Below the pieces are notes generated by a model that saw only the letters and a list, made by a program, of their open reading frames with translations, was not told the origin of the DNA and did no database searches. Of a DNA stretch of 64,000 bases, positions 1 through 14,700 are shown one piece after another; position 1 is the stretch's first letter, and the number at the start of each line of letters is the position of its first letter. The DNA comes from Ulota crispa. Its lineage: Eukaryota > Streptophyta > Bryopsida > Orthotrichales > Orthotrichaceae. Both the position numbers and the translations under genes were made by a program. Location of the stretch: contig OY987250.1 of assembly GCA_963920765.1 (NCBI GenBank), positions 13,136,409-13,200,408 on the forward strand, in the 5' to 3' direction.

Positions 1-148
1 AAATTGACGCTGCTCCCTTGTATTGCAAGGAACAATGAAACTAGAACTTGAGACAAAACCATGAATTACTATAGCATAAAGAGAGATGCATGCCCTTCTA
101 GGTGACAAAGAATGAGTTATGAAGTAACTTTGCCAAAATGAGGCAACC
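1..148. other. Spacer, nothing recognised
   Basis: AT-rich sequence at the window edge. I see no coding exon or repeat that I can support here. The first transposon boundary begins at base 149. Confidence 0.4.
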
Positions 149-151
149 TAA

Positions 152-1269
152 GGGCCGCTTTACACTTGCAAGCCAGGCCAATTCCCTATGTCAAAGGCCA
201 AGAATCCTCACTTGTGATTGGATAGAAAGCTGAAATCAACCCTAGCCCCTTTACACCTAGAGTATGGGTCAATTTGGTGGAATGAATATTTTATTCAACA
301 AAGTCAAGATCTAACATGGCTTGAGCTCACTGAATTGGGTGCACCAAAAATAGGAGGCCAATTCTTGGCCTTGGGGCCAATATCAAGTTTCATTAAGAAA
401 AAATCTTCATAGAACATGTATATTTTCTCAAATCAAATCTGTTATACCCCTTTACATGGGGGGCATGGGGGGCATGGAGCATTTAGCTTGCTAAATGGAT
501 TTACTAACTAGTACTTATGTGTATATAAAACACTAGGCTTGTATGTTTTGTATCTATTTGCAATTCATTTTTTCCTTCTATGCTTCTCATAAAGTTTTAA
601 ACCTTGCATATGTTGACATGTTGATTTCTTTTTCTATCATCTACTCTTGATGATCTATAACTCATAGTATTTTTTTCTTAGATATTATCTGCATAAAACT
701 TGATTTCCAAAAGAAGTAATCAATATGCAAAAATGTTATAATGCTTTGTGGTTGATAAAAAGAAAATAAATGAAGGCAATTGGTATAATATACCTTGATA
801 AGATAAACAAAATACTTAAGAGTATGTTTCAAACTTCATGTTTAGGGTTCATGCACATTTTGGCAACGTCCCCCTTTGTCCAACTCTATTTTTTGGTGTT
901 TATCATCATGTCATTGTATCAAATTAAAAATTAAAAATTAAAAAAAATTATTAGATAAAAAAATTATGACCTATTCTCACTTTACATTGCAACAAGAAGC
1001 CACTATCTCCAAATGCTAACTTTTTGAAAACAAACCATGGCCCATAAAAGATTTTTGTCACAACTTCTAACCTCTAGTGTAAAGATGGCTTAACTTTATT
1101 GAATTGACCTGACACCTTGGCCTCAAGGCCTTTACATATGAGACAATTGACCCCTACTATAATCAAATTTTAATGAATAATGAAAGCCGACCTTAAGCAA
1201 AATGTGGGTTGAAATTTGAGACAATCGAACCAAAGCCAAATTGGGCCGGCTCCATATGTAAAGCGGCCC
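152..1269. mobile_element. PIF/Harbinger-like non-autonomous DNA transposon, about 1.1 kb
   Basis: Terminal inverted repeats begin GGGCCGCTTTACA on the left, and the right end reads TGTAAAGCGGCCC before the flank. Both ends are flanked by TAA (149-151 and 1270-1272), a 3-bp target duplication. GG-type termini with a TAA or TTA duplication are typical of PIF/Harbinger elements. I see no transposase frame inside, so it would depend on a partner element. It lies downstream of the minus-strand LRRC45-like gene. A related element with the same type of termini lies at 7979-8512. Confidence 0.6.
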
Positions 1270-1272
1270 TAA

Positions 1273-2124
1273 TTGTTAAAGCAACCTAAATGCAATATTT
1301 GGTATAGTACCTTACATGTCATAATCTCCTTTCCCAAGGTCAAAAGTGGGTTGTGTGGGGGCAAACGAGAATGTTGAGCACGTAAGCTTACTAAAGTTCT
1401 GACATTCCAACTACAAAGTTAGTTTGAACATTGGAAAGAGGGTTTGACTTTGGGACAGTGGGACATAAAGCACAAAAGCTTATGTGCACACGTGGTGCTC
1501 TGACTCCAATATGCTCTCAATGTAGTACACTTTTTGTAATGCAAAAATGAAGATGTATAGATGTAATTTTCTACTGGCCATTCACACCAAGGTAATGTGC
1601 TCATAAACCGTCCATCTAAGGGCTCATCCACCTTTTTCATGGTTTTTCATGGATGGGAGGATTTTTAGTTCACTTTTCAAAGAAAGAGAAATAGATGTGG
1701 AATGTAACACAAGTTGTTTAATTTTTTGAAGCATTTTTGAATTATTTATGAAATCTCAAAGTGCATGTTTCATATGTCTCTATTTATGACCCTAGACCTT
1801 TCAAAAACCGTTCAATTGCTAGTTGGGAAGAGATTTGGGGAAGCAAAGAGAATGATTGGCTCTTGCAATTAAAAACACCTTTTCTTCCATGCATTCAATG
1901 ACTTGTAAGAGGCCAATTTAAGAACCACCAATGCACCATTTCACTACAGGCTACCCAAGCTGTTCAAATTGAGAGAGCAGGTTTTAGAGAAATTTCAAGG
2001 GTAACCATAAAAATCGCCCTATTTTTTAGACTAGTTGCCACACATTCATCTCCCATAGGCCCAAACTTTGGAACAATCCCACGTGGTACAAACCAAAATA
2101 ACAAAATGGCAAAAAGAAAGGCAA
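1273..2124. other. Spacer, nothing recognised
   Basis: AT-rich intergenic sequence between two repeats. The open frames here are short and have no recognisable protein features. Confidence 0.35.
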
Positions 2125-2758
2125 ACACCATATTACTGTATTAGGTAAATTGAGAAAAACAATATATTTTGGGACTTTCACTATTTTTGTCACTATGTAA
2201 AATTTAGCATATTACAATAAAACAAGAGTGCATTTTCTTATACAATAGTGAAGTCTTAGTGATTGCTTCCAAGAATTTCAAATAATTACAACTTTGAAAT
2301 ATACCTATGCTTACATTTATTGTATGTAAGATGAGTCCTACAAACCCATTTACCAAGGCAAATGCAAGTCTAAGCATAATTTTTAAATTTCTTTCTATCC
2401 ATCACATGCCCCCCATGCGCCCATGTGCCCCATGTGCCCCATGCACCCATGTCCCCCATGCGCCCATGTGCCCCGTTTGCCCATGTCCCCCACGTGCCCA
2501 TGCCCCCATGCACACATGCCCCCCATGCACCCATGTGCCTCATGTGCCCCATGCACCCATGTCCCCCACGCGCCCATGCCCCCATGCGCACATGCCCACA
2601 AGAGTAACACGCCCCCATGCAGCATGCGCCCAAGTCCCCCATGTGCACCGGATGCACCGGTAGTATTAACTTAACGGACAGATTGCAACATGAGATATTT
2701 TATAGATTATAGATTACGGTGGAGCCTTTGTTTTCCCAATTTACCTAATATGGTGTTG
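2125..2758. repeat. Dispersed inverted-end repeat (ACACCATATT family), copy 1, interrupted by a minisatellite
   Basis: The left part (about 2125-2345) matches 7132-7370 closely, including a shared stretch about fifty bases long with few changes. The right end TTTACCTAATATGGTGTT is the inverted complement of the family's left end. Between them lies the C-rich minisatellite at 2405-2662, so this copy looks like one element split by a later tandem expansion. No coding capacity is seen, and the transposon superfamily is not clear. Confidence 0.5.
2405..2662. repeat. C-rich minisatellite built on CCCATG motifs
   Basis: About 250 bases of variants of CCCCATGCGCCCATGTG, with strong strand asymmetry: C, A and T on the plus strand and almost no G outside ATG and GCG. 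Every frame stays open on both strands because the repeat lacks stops, which creates several spurious proteins rich in Met, Pro, His and Cys on plus and in Gly, His, Met and Trp on minus. I treat these as artefacts. The array lies a few hundred bases downstream of the LRRC45-like stop codon. Confidence 0.8.
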
Positions 2759-2793
2759 ACCTAATATGGTGTTGGCACCTTTTGAGTGTTGCA

Positions 2794-5700
2794 TCACCCA
2801 ACACCTGCAACAGAGTGTTGCACAATTAAGGCAGATTTGAGAGAAGAAAATTGTTGGTGAATCCATTCCAGAACTGCAGTTTCGGCCCCAGTAACACGCC
2901 TCTCCGTGTCAAACTTCCTTCTCTCCTGCTCACTCTGGATCTCCTTCACGTGGAGATGCACCACCTCAATTTGTCTCCGTGTTGCCAGTACTTCATGCTC
3001 CAAACTCTTCCTGTCTTCCAAATGCTGCCACACTCTCATTTGTTAGCAAGCCAAGCTCATTTCCACTTCCTACTTAGAACTTCCAATAACATAAAAATGT
3101 TTAAAAAAAATTGGGAAAAAAAGAGTTAAAACAGAATTTTTACATTTAACCACTTATGGACTATCTAAAGTGCATAAGAAAAAATCCAAAAATTGCAATG
3201 ATTTGTAAAACATTGGAAGATACTTGCAAAATATTGGAAGTTTTTTGCAAAACATTTAAAAACACTTGCAAAACATTGAAAAATACTTGCAAAACATTGG
3301 AAGATGAAGATACTTGCAAATCATTGGAAGGTTTTTACAAAGCATTGAGAAATATTTGTACAACTTTGAGAGTTATATTCAAATGAGACAGACAGTGTGT
3401 GTAAAATATCAAGTCATGCATGCTAACATGCGGAGAGATCTCTAGATGTTCAAGGACGTAAAAAGCTCATGATTATGTGAATGGTCCATATTTAGTTAAA
3501 CATGACATGAAATACTTTCATCAACAATGGGCATATCAACTAATTTTGGATTATGAAGGCAATTCTAGTTTGTATAGAATTAAGGTGATTGGGGGAAGTG
3601 CCAATATCATGCACATTGTTTTCACTAGGGTTGACTTTTACAATAGGGGTCACTGACTCACGGTCATAAAAACTTGTGTCATTTGAATACTTTAGCACAA
3701 ATGGCCTCAAGAATGCCTTCAAACAAGCACATACTATAAAAAGTGTATAATGGAGGCTAATTCTTGTGTGTGTGCGCATTGCCTTAAGGCAAGAAAGTTG
3801 ATTGCATTTTTGCATGCTTGAAAGTTTAAGAAGGACAAAAGGATGAAGAAATAGACCAAGCAGAGCCACTGAGGTTTCTTTTTCTTGTCCTACTAAGTTA
3901 ACTATCTAAACAGAATACCATTATTTCTCATTTTGATGTTTGTATTACAATGAAATTTAACAATGACTTTGGGATCATGATTTGTCTTTTCGTTTTAAGA
4001 AAATTCTTGTTTGAGCTGTTCCAAATCTTATACTTTAGAGCATCAAGAGAATCCTCACTTTTTTGAACTTAGCCCTTAGTATAAAGGCCTTGGAGGTTGT
4101 TTTGAGAGAATCAGCAATTGAGAGGGAAGGATAAAGACTTACAAGGGGCTCTAAAATGGATACAACCCCTACAAATCCATCCAAAATTCTCTTCAAACAT
4201 GGACTCGACCAATATCAAGGAACCTCACTGCAGGCAATTATTTTAGAGCAAACATAGATTGGTTAAAATATTTCATCTCTCAATAGTTTTTGTTTGTTGA
4301 CTTTAAGTTGTTCATAGTTAGTTGACTATGGCATATTACTGAGCATTATGGAATTTGCAAAGTTACCTTTGCAGCTTAGGAGCAGGATTATTGGACACAC
4401 CAGATACAAAGCAAAGTTAAGATACAAAGCAAAGTTAAGGTAGGAGGTCCATAAATTGACCATTTAAGCCTACCTAACTTATTAATGACAATAATAGATA
4501 TTTGAAGTTGATAGGAAATGCATTTAGAACATGGTTGCTTTTGAAACCTCCTACCTTAATAGAAATTGAACTAAAAAACTGATGGAGGAATTTTTGGGAA
4601 AACATTATTTTTCAAGGAAAAAAAATTGGATGGTGTAGTGCAAGACACAACAAATCAACAATTTTTTTTATTAAAAATGTCAAATAGTTGTCAATTTTGA
4701 ATGTCAACAATTTTTTTTTGCAAACAATGCCTCCAATTTTTTTTTGTAGCTTTATCTTGAGACCTTATTTATATTTAAAAAGAGTTTCAACTTATTAAGG
4801 GGTGCTATGACTAGCTCATATGGTTGTTAGGTCTTTGCTGCTTTATGCTATCTTGCACAATACAAAAAGGAAACTTTGAGAGTATTTCACAAACATGCTA
4901 AATTGACAAATCTTATTTTTGGAAAAAAATTGATTGTTTGACGATGAAGTACAGACCTTGCCCTTGAAAGTCAAAGGATTTTTGAACTCTTAAAATGTGT
5001 AGAATTTCTATTATTTAGTTGATAACAAAGGGCTCATTCTCAAGCAAAATAATTTATAACTTGCCTTTGATTAGCAAATAAGGAAGTGAAAAAAATTTGA
5101 CTCAACACTTGGATTTGGCATTGTGTTTCCCCAACAATAAATGTTTACTTAATTCTAATACCTTGGCAACCTCGTGCGCAAGGGCTTGAGCATGTTTCAC
5201 ACGATCAGCTTCAATCTTTAATTCCATTTCTCTCAGCTTGGTTTCTCCAGTTTTTATTCTTTCATGCAGTATGCCCTATTTTCATTCATCAAACTCAATA
5301 AGTAAGCAACTTCATACAAACATCTTGGAACAGATAATTGCCATGTTCACTTAAATCTTGACAATCCGAATTTTAGAAATAGTAATCTTGAAAGGCATAC
5401 ACATAATACCGAAAGATCTCTTGATTTGTATAGTCCCAAAATTATATGAAAAATTTAGAAAATCTAAAATTACATGAATAGTTTAAAATTAGATATATAC
5501 ATGTGGCATATAACCTTCAACAGTTAGGAAGGTCAAGATGGTCATTTTATATAATACCAAGTGGCGGACCCATTTGAATCAAAAACATCCACATATGTAG
5601 TTTTTAAAGTACTGTTGATTGCAGACTTACAATGTCAATGATGAGAAGGATAAGAAATTTTAGATTACAATCTTCCATTGACTACCTAATAAAGTAAAGT

Positions 5701-8700
5701 AGTTGCCTAAAATAATGCTTTATTAAAAAAAGTAGTACTTGCCCCATTCAAGTTCTCTTAGTTTGTAGAAAATTTATGATTGAAAGTTATATGATTTGGT
5801 CAATTCATTCCCAATTATGGACACAACTCACACCTCCTATGAGCGAAGTTGCAAGGTTTTACAGGCAAATGTTTCTACCAATGGATTTTGTGGTTTGTTC
5901 CCTTAGATATCTTATAATGAGAGAGTACAGTTGAATTGATTCATGAAATAGCCATAAAACAATTCAAGAAATTTAGTGAAATAGAAATGTAAGATTTGGA
6001 AATTTATTCTATTTGCACAATAAACATTGAGGGACATTATCTCCTAATAGTGCTGCGTAGGAAAGAAGAAAATAGATATGACGCTTTTAAGACAAACCGA
6101 ACTTTGGTTTCTAGAGAACATAAACAAAATATATTAATTTCTTCAAGTTCTTATTTCCCTCTAACTGCAACATGAACCAGTTCGCAACCTTGCACAAAAT
6201 CATTATGCATCTATTGTTTGGTTAAGTGATATGGATGAATAGTACATTGAAACATCTTTCTAAACGACATCTAGTTAAATAAAACTTGGTCAATACAACA
6301 ACATCAACAAGGTTGGAATTTGTTCATAACCCAAATATTGGATGCTGCTTGCCACTCTTAGGGTACATTCACACAGAGAGTGATGAAAATGTGAGGTATA
6401 ATGCATAACCTTGCCAATTTTAGAAGAGTTTAAACATTGCCTATGTGAGCATAAATTAAACCTCCACTTTTGAAAGTTCATTCACAAAGAAGAGGGAAAG
6501 CTAATCTTTAAGGGATGAACATGGAATAGAAAGACCCCACCGCTCACTATTCCCTTCCAACATCAAAATGCTTTGAAGAGTATAAAAACATGGGAACAAA
6601 TTGTAATCCTTACAAGTTTTAAATACAACCCACCCACCATGCCATGTGCCACGTCAAATTTTGGTTAAAACTGGACCCTTTGGTGCAAACACTCAGTAAA
6701 AGTTGATAATCTTAACCTCGTAAGTTTCATATTTCCCCCTTTGGTGTGACTGTAACAAACAAAGATTGATAAACGTGCTAACGTACCTGGTCAGTCGTCA
6801 TCGTCATCATATCTTCCTCTCCTCTAGATTTGGCAACCTCTAATTTGGTAATGGATGAAGTTAAGTGAGCAATCCGGGTCTCGTACTCCTCCACAACTGA
6901 TGCATGCCTCTACAAACATCACATGCAAAGACAAGGAAATAAATTGCAAAACTTGCTTGTAAAACTTCACGGTTTTGTTCATAAGATAGAAGGAAGTTTT
7001 GAAGTTATGTTTGTGGTTAAGGTCAAATCAACTAATCACGTAATTTTAATGACATGATATCCACCACCACAAAAAAAAAAAAAAACTGGGTGAAAAAAGA
7101 TAAAATTCTAAGTAAGCAAAAAAAAGCAAGTAACACCATATTAGGTGAGAAAAAAAGCAAGTAATACCATATTAGGTAAATTAGGAAAAACAGTTCACTC
7201 CAGGACTTTCACTATTTCTGTCATTATGTACAATTTAGCATATTACAAAAGAAACGTGCACTTTCTTGTACAATAGTGAAGTCTCATTGATTGCCTACAA
7301 GAATTTCAAATAATTTCAGCTTTGAGTTATAGCTATGCCTACATTTATTATATGTAAGATTAAGGTGGAATACAAAATGATCCCTCCCTTTTTCCTAGTT
7401 TACCTAATATGGTTTTAAGAAGAAAAAAACATTATCTCACAAGGGCGGTAACATTAGCATCTATTTAATCACAGGAAACATAGATCACTGTGCGAGGAGA
7501 TCCAGAATAAAATAGAAAATCAGCCAAATGAAATGTCAAAAAAGCTGTTTGAAATTTGATTAAACCAGATAAAACCCGGTCAGATTCTCAAGAAACTTCG
7601 ACTTATAACACAAGTATACATGCAACATCTGGTGCACGCAATAAAGAGACTGGATCAAAAATGAGAAATGTAGGATTTTTACCGAGGAAGCTCAAAATCT
7701 CCCCGGACAGTGACACAGATTAGTAAGCAGAAACTCAATGGAGATACTGTCATACCTTCTTTACTTTCTGTTGCTCAAGATTGCTGCCCTCTAACTGGTT
7801 TTTTAATGTTGTCAATTCGGCTTTCAGTGTATGTATTTTACTATCAAATACTTTCTGAGCTGCTTCCTGCATTCAAACCCAACCCGAGTAATGATATTTG
7901 GTTCAATGGAAAAAATATCCCCGCATTTAAAAAAATAGATGCATGTTTGGTCTAATGTCATCTGGATTCTAAGCCTAAGAACCGCTTCACACTATGGCTA
8001 AAGGTCAAGAGGCCATCAACTTCATCAATTGGATTGCAAGAAACTAAGACTTTGGCCTCTCAATCCTTCACACTAGAGGCCAAAATCTAAAGTCCCTCAT
8101 TCCTCATGACATCATTCTTTCATCCAAAACAATAGTCTCTCAAGAAAAACTAGGTCAAGTAAAAGTGGAGACCAAATTTATGGTAGAGAGGCCGTCAATT
8201 TTTCTCCATAAAATAATTGAAAGGCCAACAAGACCTTGGTCATTAGATTTGGAAGGTCTAATAAATGTTGGGGCTTTGGACTTTGGGCTTAGCCTTTGTA
8301 GTCTTCACACTATGGCCATTTGAGTTGAGCGGTCATGGAAGTTCATTGCCAAGATTTTGACCTTTGGACGTGGTCTTTGGAGGTTTCACACTAAGGGTAG
8401 TCGAAGGTGTCAAAAACAATATTTTATTGCTTATTTTCAGCCCATTTCTTTGGCCTCTCAACAAAGTTTGGCCACTCTATCCCATGGCCTCTCAACTAGT
8501 GAGAAGCAGCCCTAAGAGCATCTCTAGCGAAGCCTTCTTGGGTTTGAAACACGTCAAGCATGGATGATAAGTGCTTCGGGCTCCTCAAAATTCTCTTATG
8601 GCACTCCATCCTAGTGTGTCATAGCAATGACCCTTCAAAACAAAATTCATCCTAAGTTTAGAGAGCTTTATCCTATCTTCCCCTTGGTGAATGATCAAAT

Positions 8701-11700
8701 GACTATTTATGGGTCACATTTGAAGTGCAAGGGGCATGTTTGAAGAGAAAAATTATGGAACATGAGTTTTGAGGGCCCTTTAAAAACAGATGTAGTCTCT
8801 TGAAATGTCAAGTTTGAGGTGCCAGAAATGCTCTCACCCTAAGGGATTACAATGATTTCCGCGAATTTTGTTCTTTCTCCAAGGTGTCTTGACAGTGTCT
8901 TTTGGCATATTATCTAACATGCCTGTTTTTGTTAAAATTTGGTGCCTAACTTAACTAAGATTAGGCTGCCTAATTTCAAGACGCATGGACTTTGTATCAT
9001 ACCTTCTCATTTTGGAAGCATTGTTCTTTAGTTGCCAATTGTGTCTCGCATTGCATTGCTGCACACTTTTGTCTCTCAGTTTCCTGCACACAATATTATC
9101 AGCAAACAACATCTTGAGCAATGTTCCCAGATGTGGATTTCATAATTGTCTTATGTGGCCAAAAAAGTACTGCTAAATGTGCTAAAAGATCCAAATCTAA
9201 TATTGTGTTATTCATTAATTTTCTTTGTAGCAGTAAGAAAATGAAAGGAGAAATTTGGCAAAACACTTTTGAGTACTTTCATGGTATTAACAAAGAAAGT
9301 AAAACAATTCAAAAACAACAACTCAATACAAAAAGCTAGGTCCTCTTCTTTGCTCAACTTTCCTCTATTTGTCATAAAAATTGTGTCACTAAAATTACAT
9401 GATTGGTTGATTCAAACTTTGCTACAAACATACCCTCACAATCTGCCTCTCCCTTCTCCTTTGAGCAAAAGTGCAAGGTTCTACATACAAGATTTCTACC
9501 AACAAGTTTTGCAATCCGTTCCCCCTTAATCGACAAAAAAATTCAACAAATTCAGCATAATTCAACAAAATTCAAAAGAATTCAACGCCTTAGTAAATTC
9601 AACAGAATTATACAAAAAGTATACTTTGCTAAATGAAAGTATGATATCAACCAAAGGCAATTGTGGAACCCTTTAAACATTCAATTTCCACTCACTTGGA
9701 TGGCATTGTCTCGTGCAAGCTCCAGATTTTTGATCTGAGCAGTGAGTTTGAAGCGCACAGATTCCACCTCTGCCTTTTGCTTGAGGTTTTGCTCTGCAAT
9801 TTCTGCTTCCAATCTCTTTATTACTGATGTCTTGTAATCCACGTCATTCTTTCCCCTTTCTGCATTGCCCACACAAGTCAGGGTTCACAAAATGTGGCTA
9901 AATTTAGCAAAAAATTTACCAGTTTTCTTTAAAAGTATTACAAAAAAAAAATGCATTTGAATACCACAATGTTAAGTTTGAAACTTCAGAACATTTTGCA
10001 CTATGCAAAAGCCACTTGAGCTGATTATGAAAATCTCATTGCGTATGACCCAAAAAAGCCTGTAATACCGTATGTAGAAGTTGGTGCATCTCAAAACGCA
10101 ATTTTTTTGGCCAAGTATCCAAAAGCTATGCAAGTAAGATTTTTTCTAAAGTAGAAAATTTCAGGGAAGTAGAGGTCTTAGATTCAGTTGATCCAATTCG
10201 AGATTTTAATTGGGAAACTGAAAACTGCTCTAGTTTCAATTAAAATTACTCAAAACCACACTAATTCCTTGTTGTAACAATCAATATCTACACCTTACAT
10301 GTGAGCAAGAATGGTGAAGGACGGCATGATAAACTACCATTACGAAGAGAAACCATCAAATAAGTGCTATTGTGTAAATCCACCATTTTGTGTGCTCATT
10401 GTATTCTTTTTAGCATATGGTGGACTGAACTTATAGTTAACAAAATGAAAATGAGGCATTCTAATTAAAAATCACTATTTTGCCTAATTTTGTTTATATT
10501 TTGAGCCTGATTTTAGGGAGAAGACAACAATGAATCACAAGAAACACTATTCTTTATGGCCTCTTTGGGCACAATGCCTAACATGCCTAATTTTGTTGAA
10601 GTTTGATGTTCATGCTAACCAAAATTACGAATATTGAGCAAATGCCTAATTTTGAAGAGGGTTGTTGTGGGTGATCCTACTATCAGTTATTAGTGTTTCG
10701 CTCAAATGAATTTGGAAGCCAAAATTTCCATTTTTTGGATTGAAATTAACAATTTCCATTTCAAAATGCCTTCTATTCAATCAACCAAATAAATGTGCAT
10801 CATTATTATTTCTTCATCCAAATATTGCTAAGTTTTTTGCACTCCAAGAAAGTGATGATTATGATTACTCAGACCCTTATATATATAATTGCTACATCAA
10901 ATGCAGTTACTAAAAACACCATTAGAAACTAAAACCAAAATCAATATTACTATGTTGGTTAGGACGTCTTCATTTAGACATTTTGTGTTTATTAGAACAT
11001 ATAATGTTGGTTAGGACAGATTTTGTTAATTAGAACCGTTTGACTAGGGCCATATTTTCTACTAATTAAAAAATAAAAGGTTTGTGCGTTTGAACAAGTG
11101 TTAAACCTTGTGTTGCCTCCATGCGAGCTTTACTCCCTGCTTGAGTCCTTGCCATCTACCCCATGATAGAGACAATTTAAAGCAAAAATAAAAGCACAAA
11201 GCTAAACAAGAAAAGTCAACAAAAACTAGAAATATTATGAGCTAAATTGTAGGGACCGACTAGGTGGACACCCCCAATTGCTACGCTGACACCCCATAGT
11301 CAAATTTATTAAATTTGAGATTATTATTACGTTGAAATATGAAATAAAATCAAAGCAATACTTTAGCGTACATCTGCGTTTACAAACGCTGCAAATATAC
11401 AACAAATTTGCCTCATTTGTGACACGGTCAGGAGTCAAACTAGTAAATGAAGGGAGAAACTGGTTTGACTCTTGACAGTGTCACAAATGAGACAAATTTG
11501 TTGTATGTTTGCAACGCTTGTAAAAGCAAATATACGCTAAAGTAATGCTTTGATTTTATTTCAAAATAATAATAATCTCAAATTTAATAGATTTGGCTAT
11601 GGGGGTGTCCGCGTAGCAATTGGGGGTGTTCACCTAGTCGCTGTATTACCTGATCCTTGAGATGCTTGTTTTCTCTTCTAGCTTCAGCTTCGGCAACTTG

Positions 11701-14700
11701 CGCTTGATGTCCCTTCTCCCTTGCCTCCATCAAATCAGACTACACCCAAAAAAAGCAAATATAAAATCTGACTCCATAAAGTTGATAACATACAAAGTTA
11801 AGTAAAAATGGACAATGTTTCGCAAAATACACAAGAAAAGTCTATGCTACACTAGACAAGGGAAAAAATTGCAAAACTTGTCAATAGAAACCAATCATGG
11901 GTACAGAACCTCATAAGAGAGGGAAGAGAAAAAAGAGATATGAGGAGAGGAGAGAGGGAGCACAGATGAGAGGGGGAGGGGGAGGAGGAATGGAGAGGGG
12001 AGGTGAAGGGTGTGTTTGTGGCGTGGATCAAATTGACTATTGCAACAATTTTCATGATAGATGAAGAAAAATTGGGTGGGAAAAAGACTCAATTGTTCTA
12101 CTGAGTTACAAGAAGTCTGTAAGGGTAATCAAGAGGAGCAAGCCTGAATCTTAGACGTCAAAATGTTTAAAGTATAATGGGGGCTCATAGAGACGTGAGA
12201 TGCTACCGCTTGATTATGTGCAAAAGGTTGGAGACCATTCTAATAGGACTAAGTTCTCTTAGAGATTCGTGGTATCCTATGATCTTGAGAATTTGTGTAT
12301 TACTCGTCAGATAGCTAATCTTAAGAGTTTTATAGCGATGCTTGAATAAGGTCAACCTTTGTAAGAGAAACATTTGAAAAAAATCAAGGTCATACTCTGT
12401 TATTTATACTTTGAACTCAACTCAATGGAGTGTTTGTTAATGGTCAGTGCTTGAATATAGTCAACTTTTTTTCTCTCACCAAATCATTGACCTTATACAA
12501 GCATCACTGTATTAAGTTATACAAGTACAAAGAACAAGCCAACAACCAGCTCAAAAAGTACCTTTGCCAAGTAGGCAAAGCAATTGAGAAATAAAATAAT
12601 GTTTGTAACGTACATTAAGTGTTGCTGATTTCGAGACAGCCGCTTGTTCATTCCTCTTCAACTTGTCCTCCAGATCTCGAACTTGCTGTCATTTCAAATT
12701 TGAAACATCAAATAGTTTTTCAGCTTCTCTGTAAGAAAAATCCATATATCTAGCAAGGTAGAGAATACTGTTTTGCATCACTTTATGAAAAAACTACCAG
12801 CTCTAAAAAGTGACTTTGGAGAAATATAGAGATGTAGAGAACATCTATTTTTACTCTGGCATTGTAGGGAATTCAAGAGTTTCTGAAAACCTGTTTGCAT
12901 AGATTCATTTTCAATTTGAAATCCCCGGTTTCCTTCTCAATATATTTTCGCAGCAGGTTTTCTTCCTTCAGCTCAACTCGTACAGTCTGGTTCCAAAGCC
13001 AAAAGGCAGCATATTAAGTACTAAAATATGAAGTAAAAATAAACGAAAGCATATCTCTAAACTTACTAAAAAGGTTTTCTCCACTCTTCAAGGTTAATAA
13101 AATAGCATTCTTTCACATGGTAGAAAAGTTTTATTAATTGATGTGCACCCCACTAAAAACGTTAACGTGCACTAATTCAAGAAATAAGTGAAGTTATGAG
13201 GCGCACTAATAAGGTAATTCACAGTAATTTAAGTGAACTCAATACATTGTGGGTTATATAATATTTAGATACTAGCTCAAATTTGTGACCCTAGTGATCA
13301 AAATCTTGAATTTTTTTGTGAGAGTGCACTTCAACAACAAATTGTACAAAGAATGCTCAACATTATGGAAGTTGCACCTCCAAGTTACTTCCTGAGAGGC
13401 AGCAAAAAGTTGTGGCCATATTTCTTGTTTGAGGATTGGAGGCATGAAACCCCCTTCATACTACTTAAATAAAAAATTATCAAACAAAAGCAAAAAGGGG
13501 CCTCGCACTAATCAAACTTGTGCACTGATTGAAACAAACTTGTATGGTGACGTACCTCAAGCTGTGTGTCAGTGGCAACTTTTTGCACTTGCACCTCATA
13601 CAACTCTGTCCTACAAGTTTCCTACAACACCCAATTACTTATACAAGTGAGAGATAGAGCAAGCACTATCAATTCTTTGTGTGAAGTCATGCAAAGATTC
13701 AAAAACAATAGATTAAAAAACTCGTTTTTTTCTTCTTATCCCTTCATCTGTATTTCAAACTCTTATGTTTATAAACCCAAAATCTAGGACACTTCTATGT
13801 AAGCACTTGGTTTTACTAAGTTCCATTCAACCATTCGAAAATTTACTTGTAGTTTGTAGCACAAAACCTCCAAAATCCAAAAGTCCAATAATCCTCAAAA
13901 ATAATGACACTGGTGTCCATAAATTAATTACAAATGAAGGGATAAGAAATCAAGGTGCAATGGGAAAAAAGCCAAAGAGAAGGGAAAAGGGAAATTGACA
14001 TGCCATTTCTTGGCGGAGAATATCAAGCTCTTTCTGGAGAGAAGCAATGCGCTCAAGGTTAACGTCATTAAATCTGGAGTTCTGAGCACATGCCACCAAA
14101 CAATTATGCCATTGTCACATTAAAATGGTGTAGCTCAAAGAGGAGTTATGTAAATCACTGCGAGGAAATCTCCGGTTCTTTACTAAGGTGTATTATTTTG
14201 CAGAATTATGGTTCTTGGAGCATTTATTGTAAAAGAAAACTTGCGTGACTGGGGGTTATGGATTCTTCATTTACAAGTTCATCCAATTTCGTGTGGTAGT
14301 TTACATTAATCACTAAATGAAAAATGTATCTTAAATGACTAGTTTATAACAATTGTAAATGTTCACAACAACTATATAACAACTAGTATGATTCAATTAT
14401 AGTCATTGTGGGCATTTGCAATTGTTGTGGACCAATTGTTTAGAATAGGTTTTTCTTCTAGTGAATCAATACTCTCCTCTTAAAACATCACTAAGAAATC
14501 ACCACAGCTCCTTTGTTGGGCTTTGCCCTCCCATTTTTTTTCCCATGATGCTCTCTTTGTTGAGCCTTACCCATTGCCAAATTGTGAGTAATCTATGTTA
14601 TAAAGCATGGGTTGTCTGTTTATCACGCAATAATCAAAATTCTATACTAACACAACAGTTTGAAATTCTATATTGTAAAGCATTGGATGCCAAGCATTGG

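Noticed and set aside
2307-2674. Several overlapping open frames on both strands rich in Met, Pro, His, Cys or Gly and Trp
   Set aside because: They are all by-products of a stop-free CCCATG minisatellite; no start context, splicing or family supports any of them.
3156-3386. 76-residue frame of CKTLEDT-like heptads, resembling a coiled coil
   Set aside because: It comes from a 21-base tandem repeat in an intron, antisense to the LRRC45-like gene.
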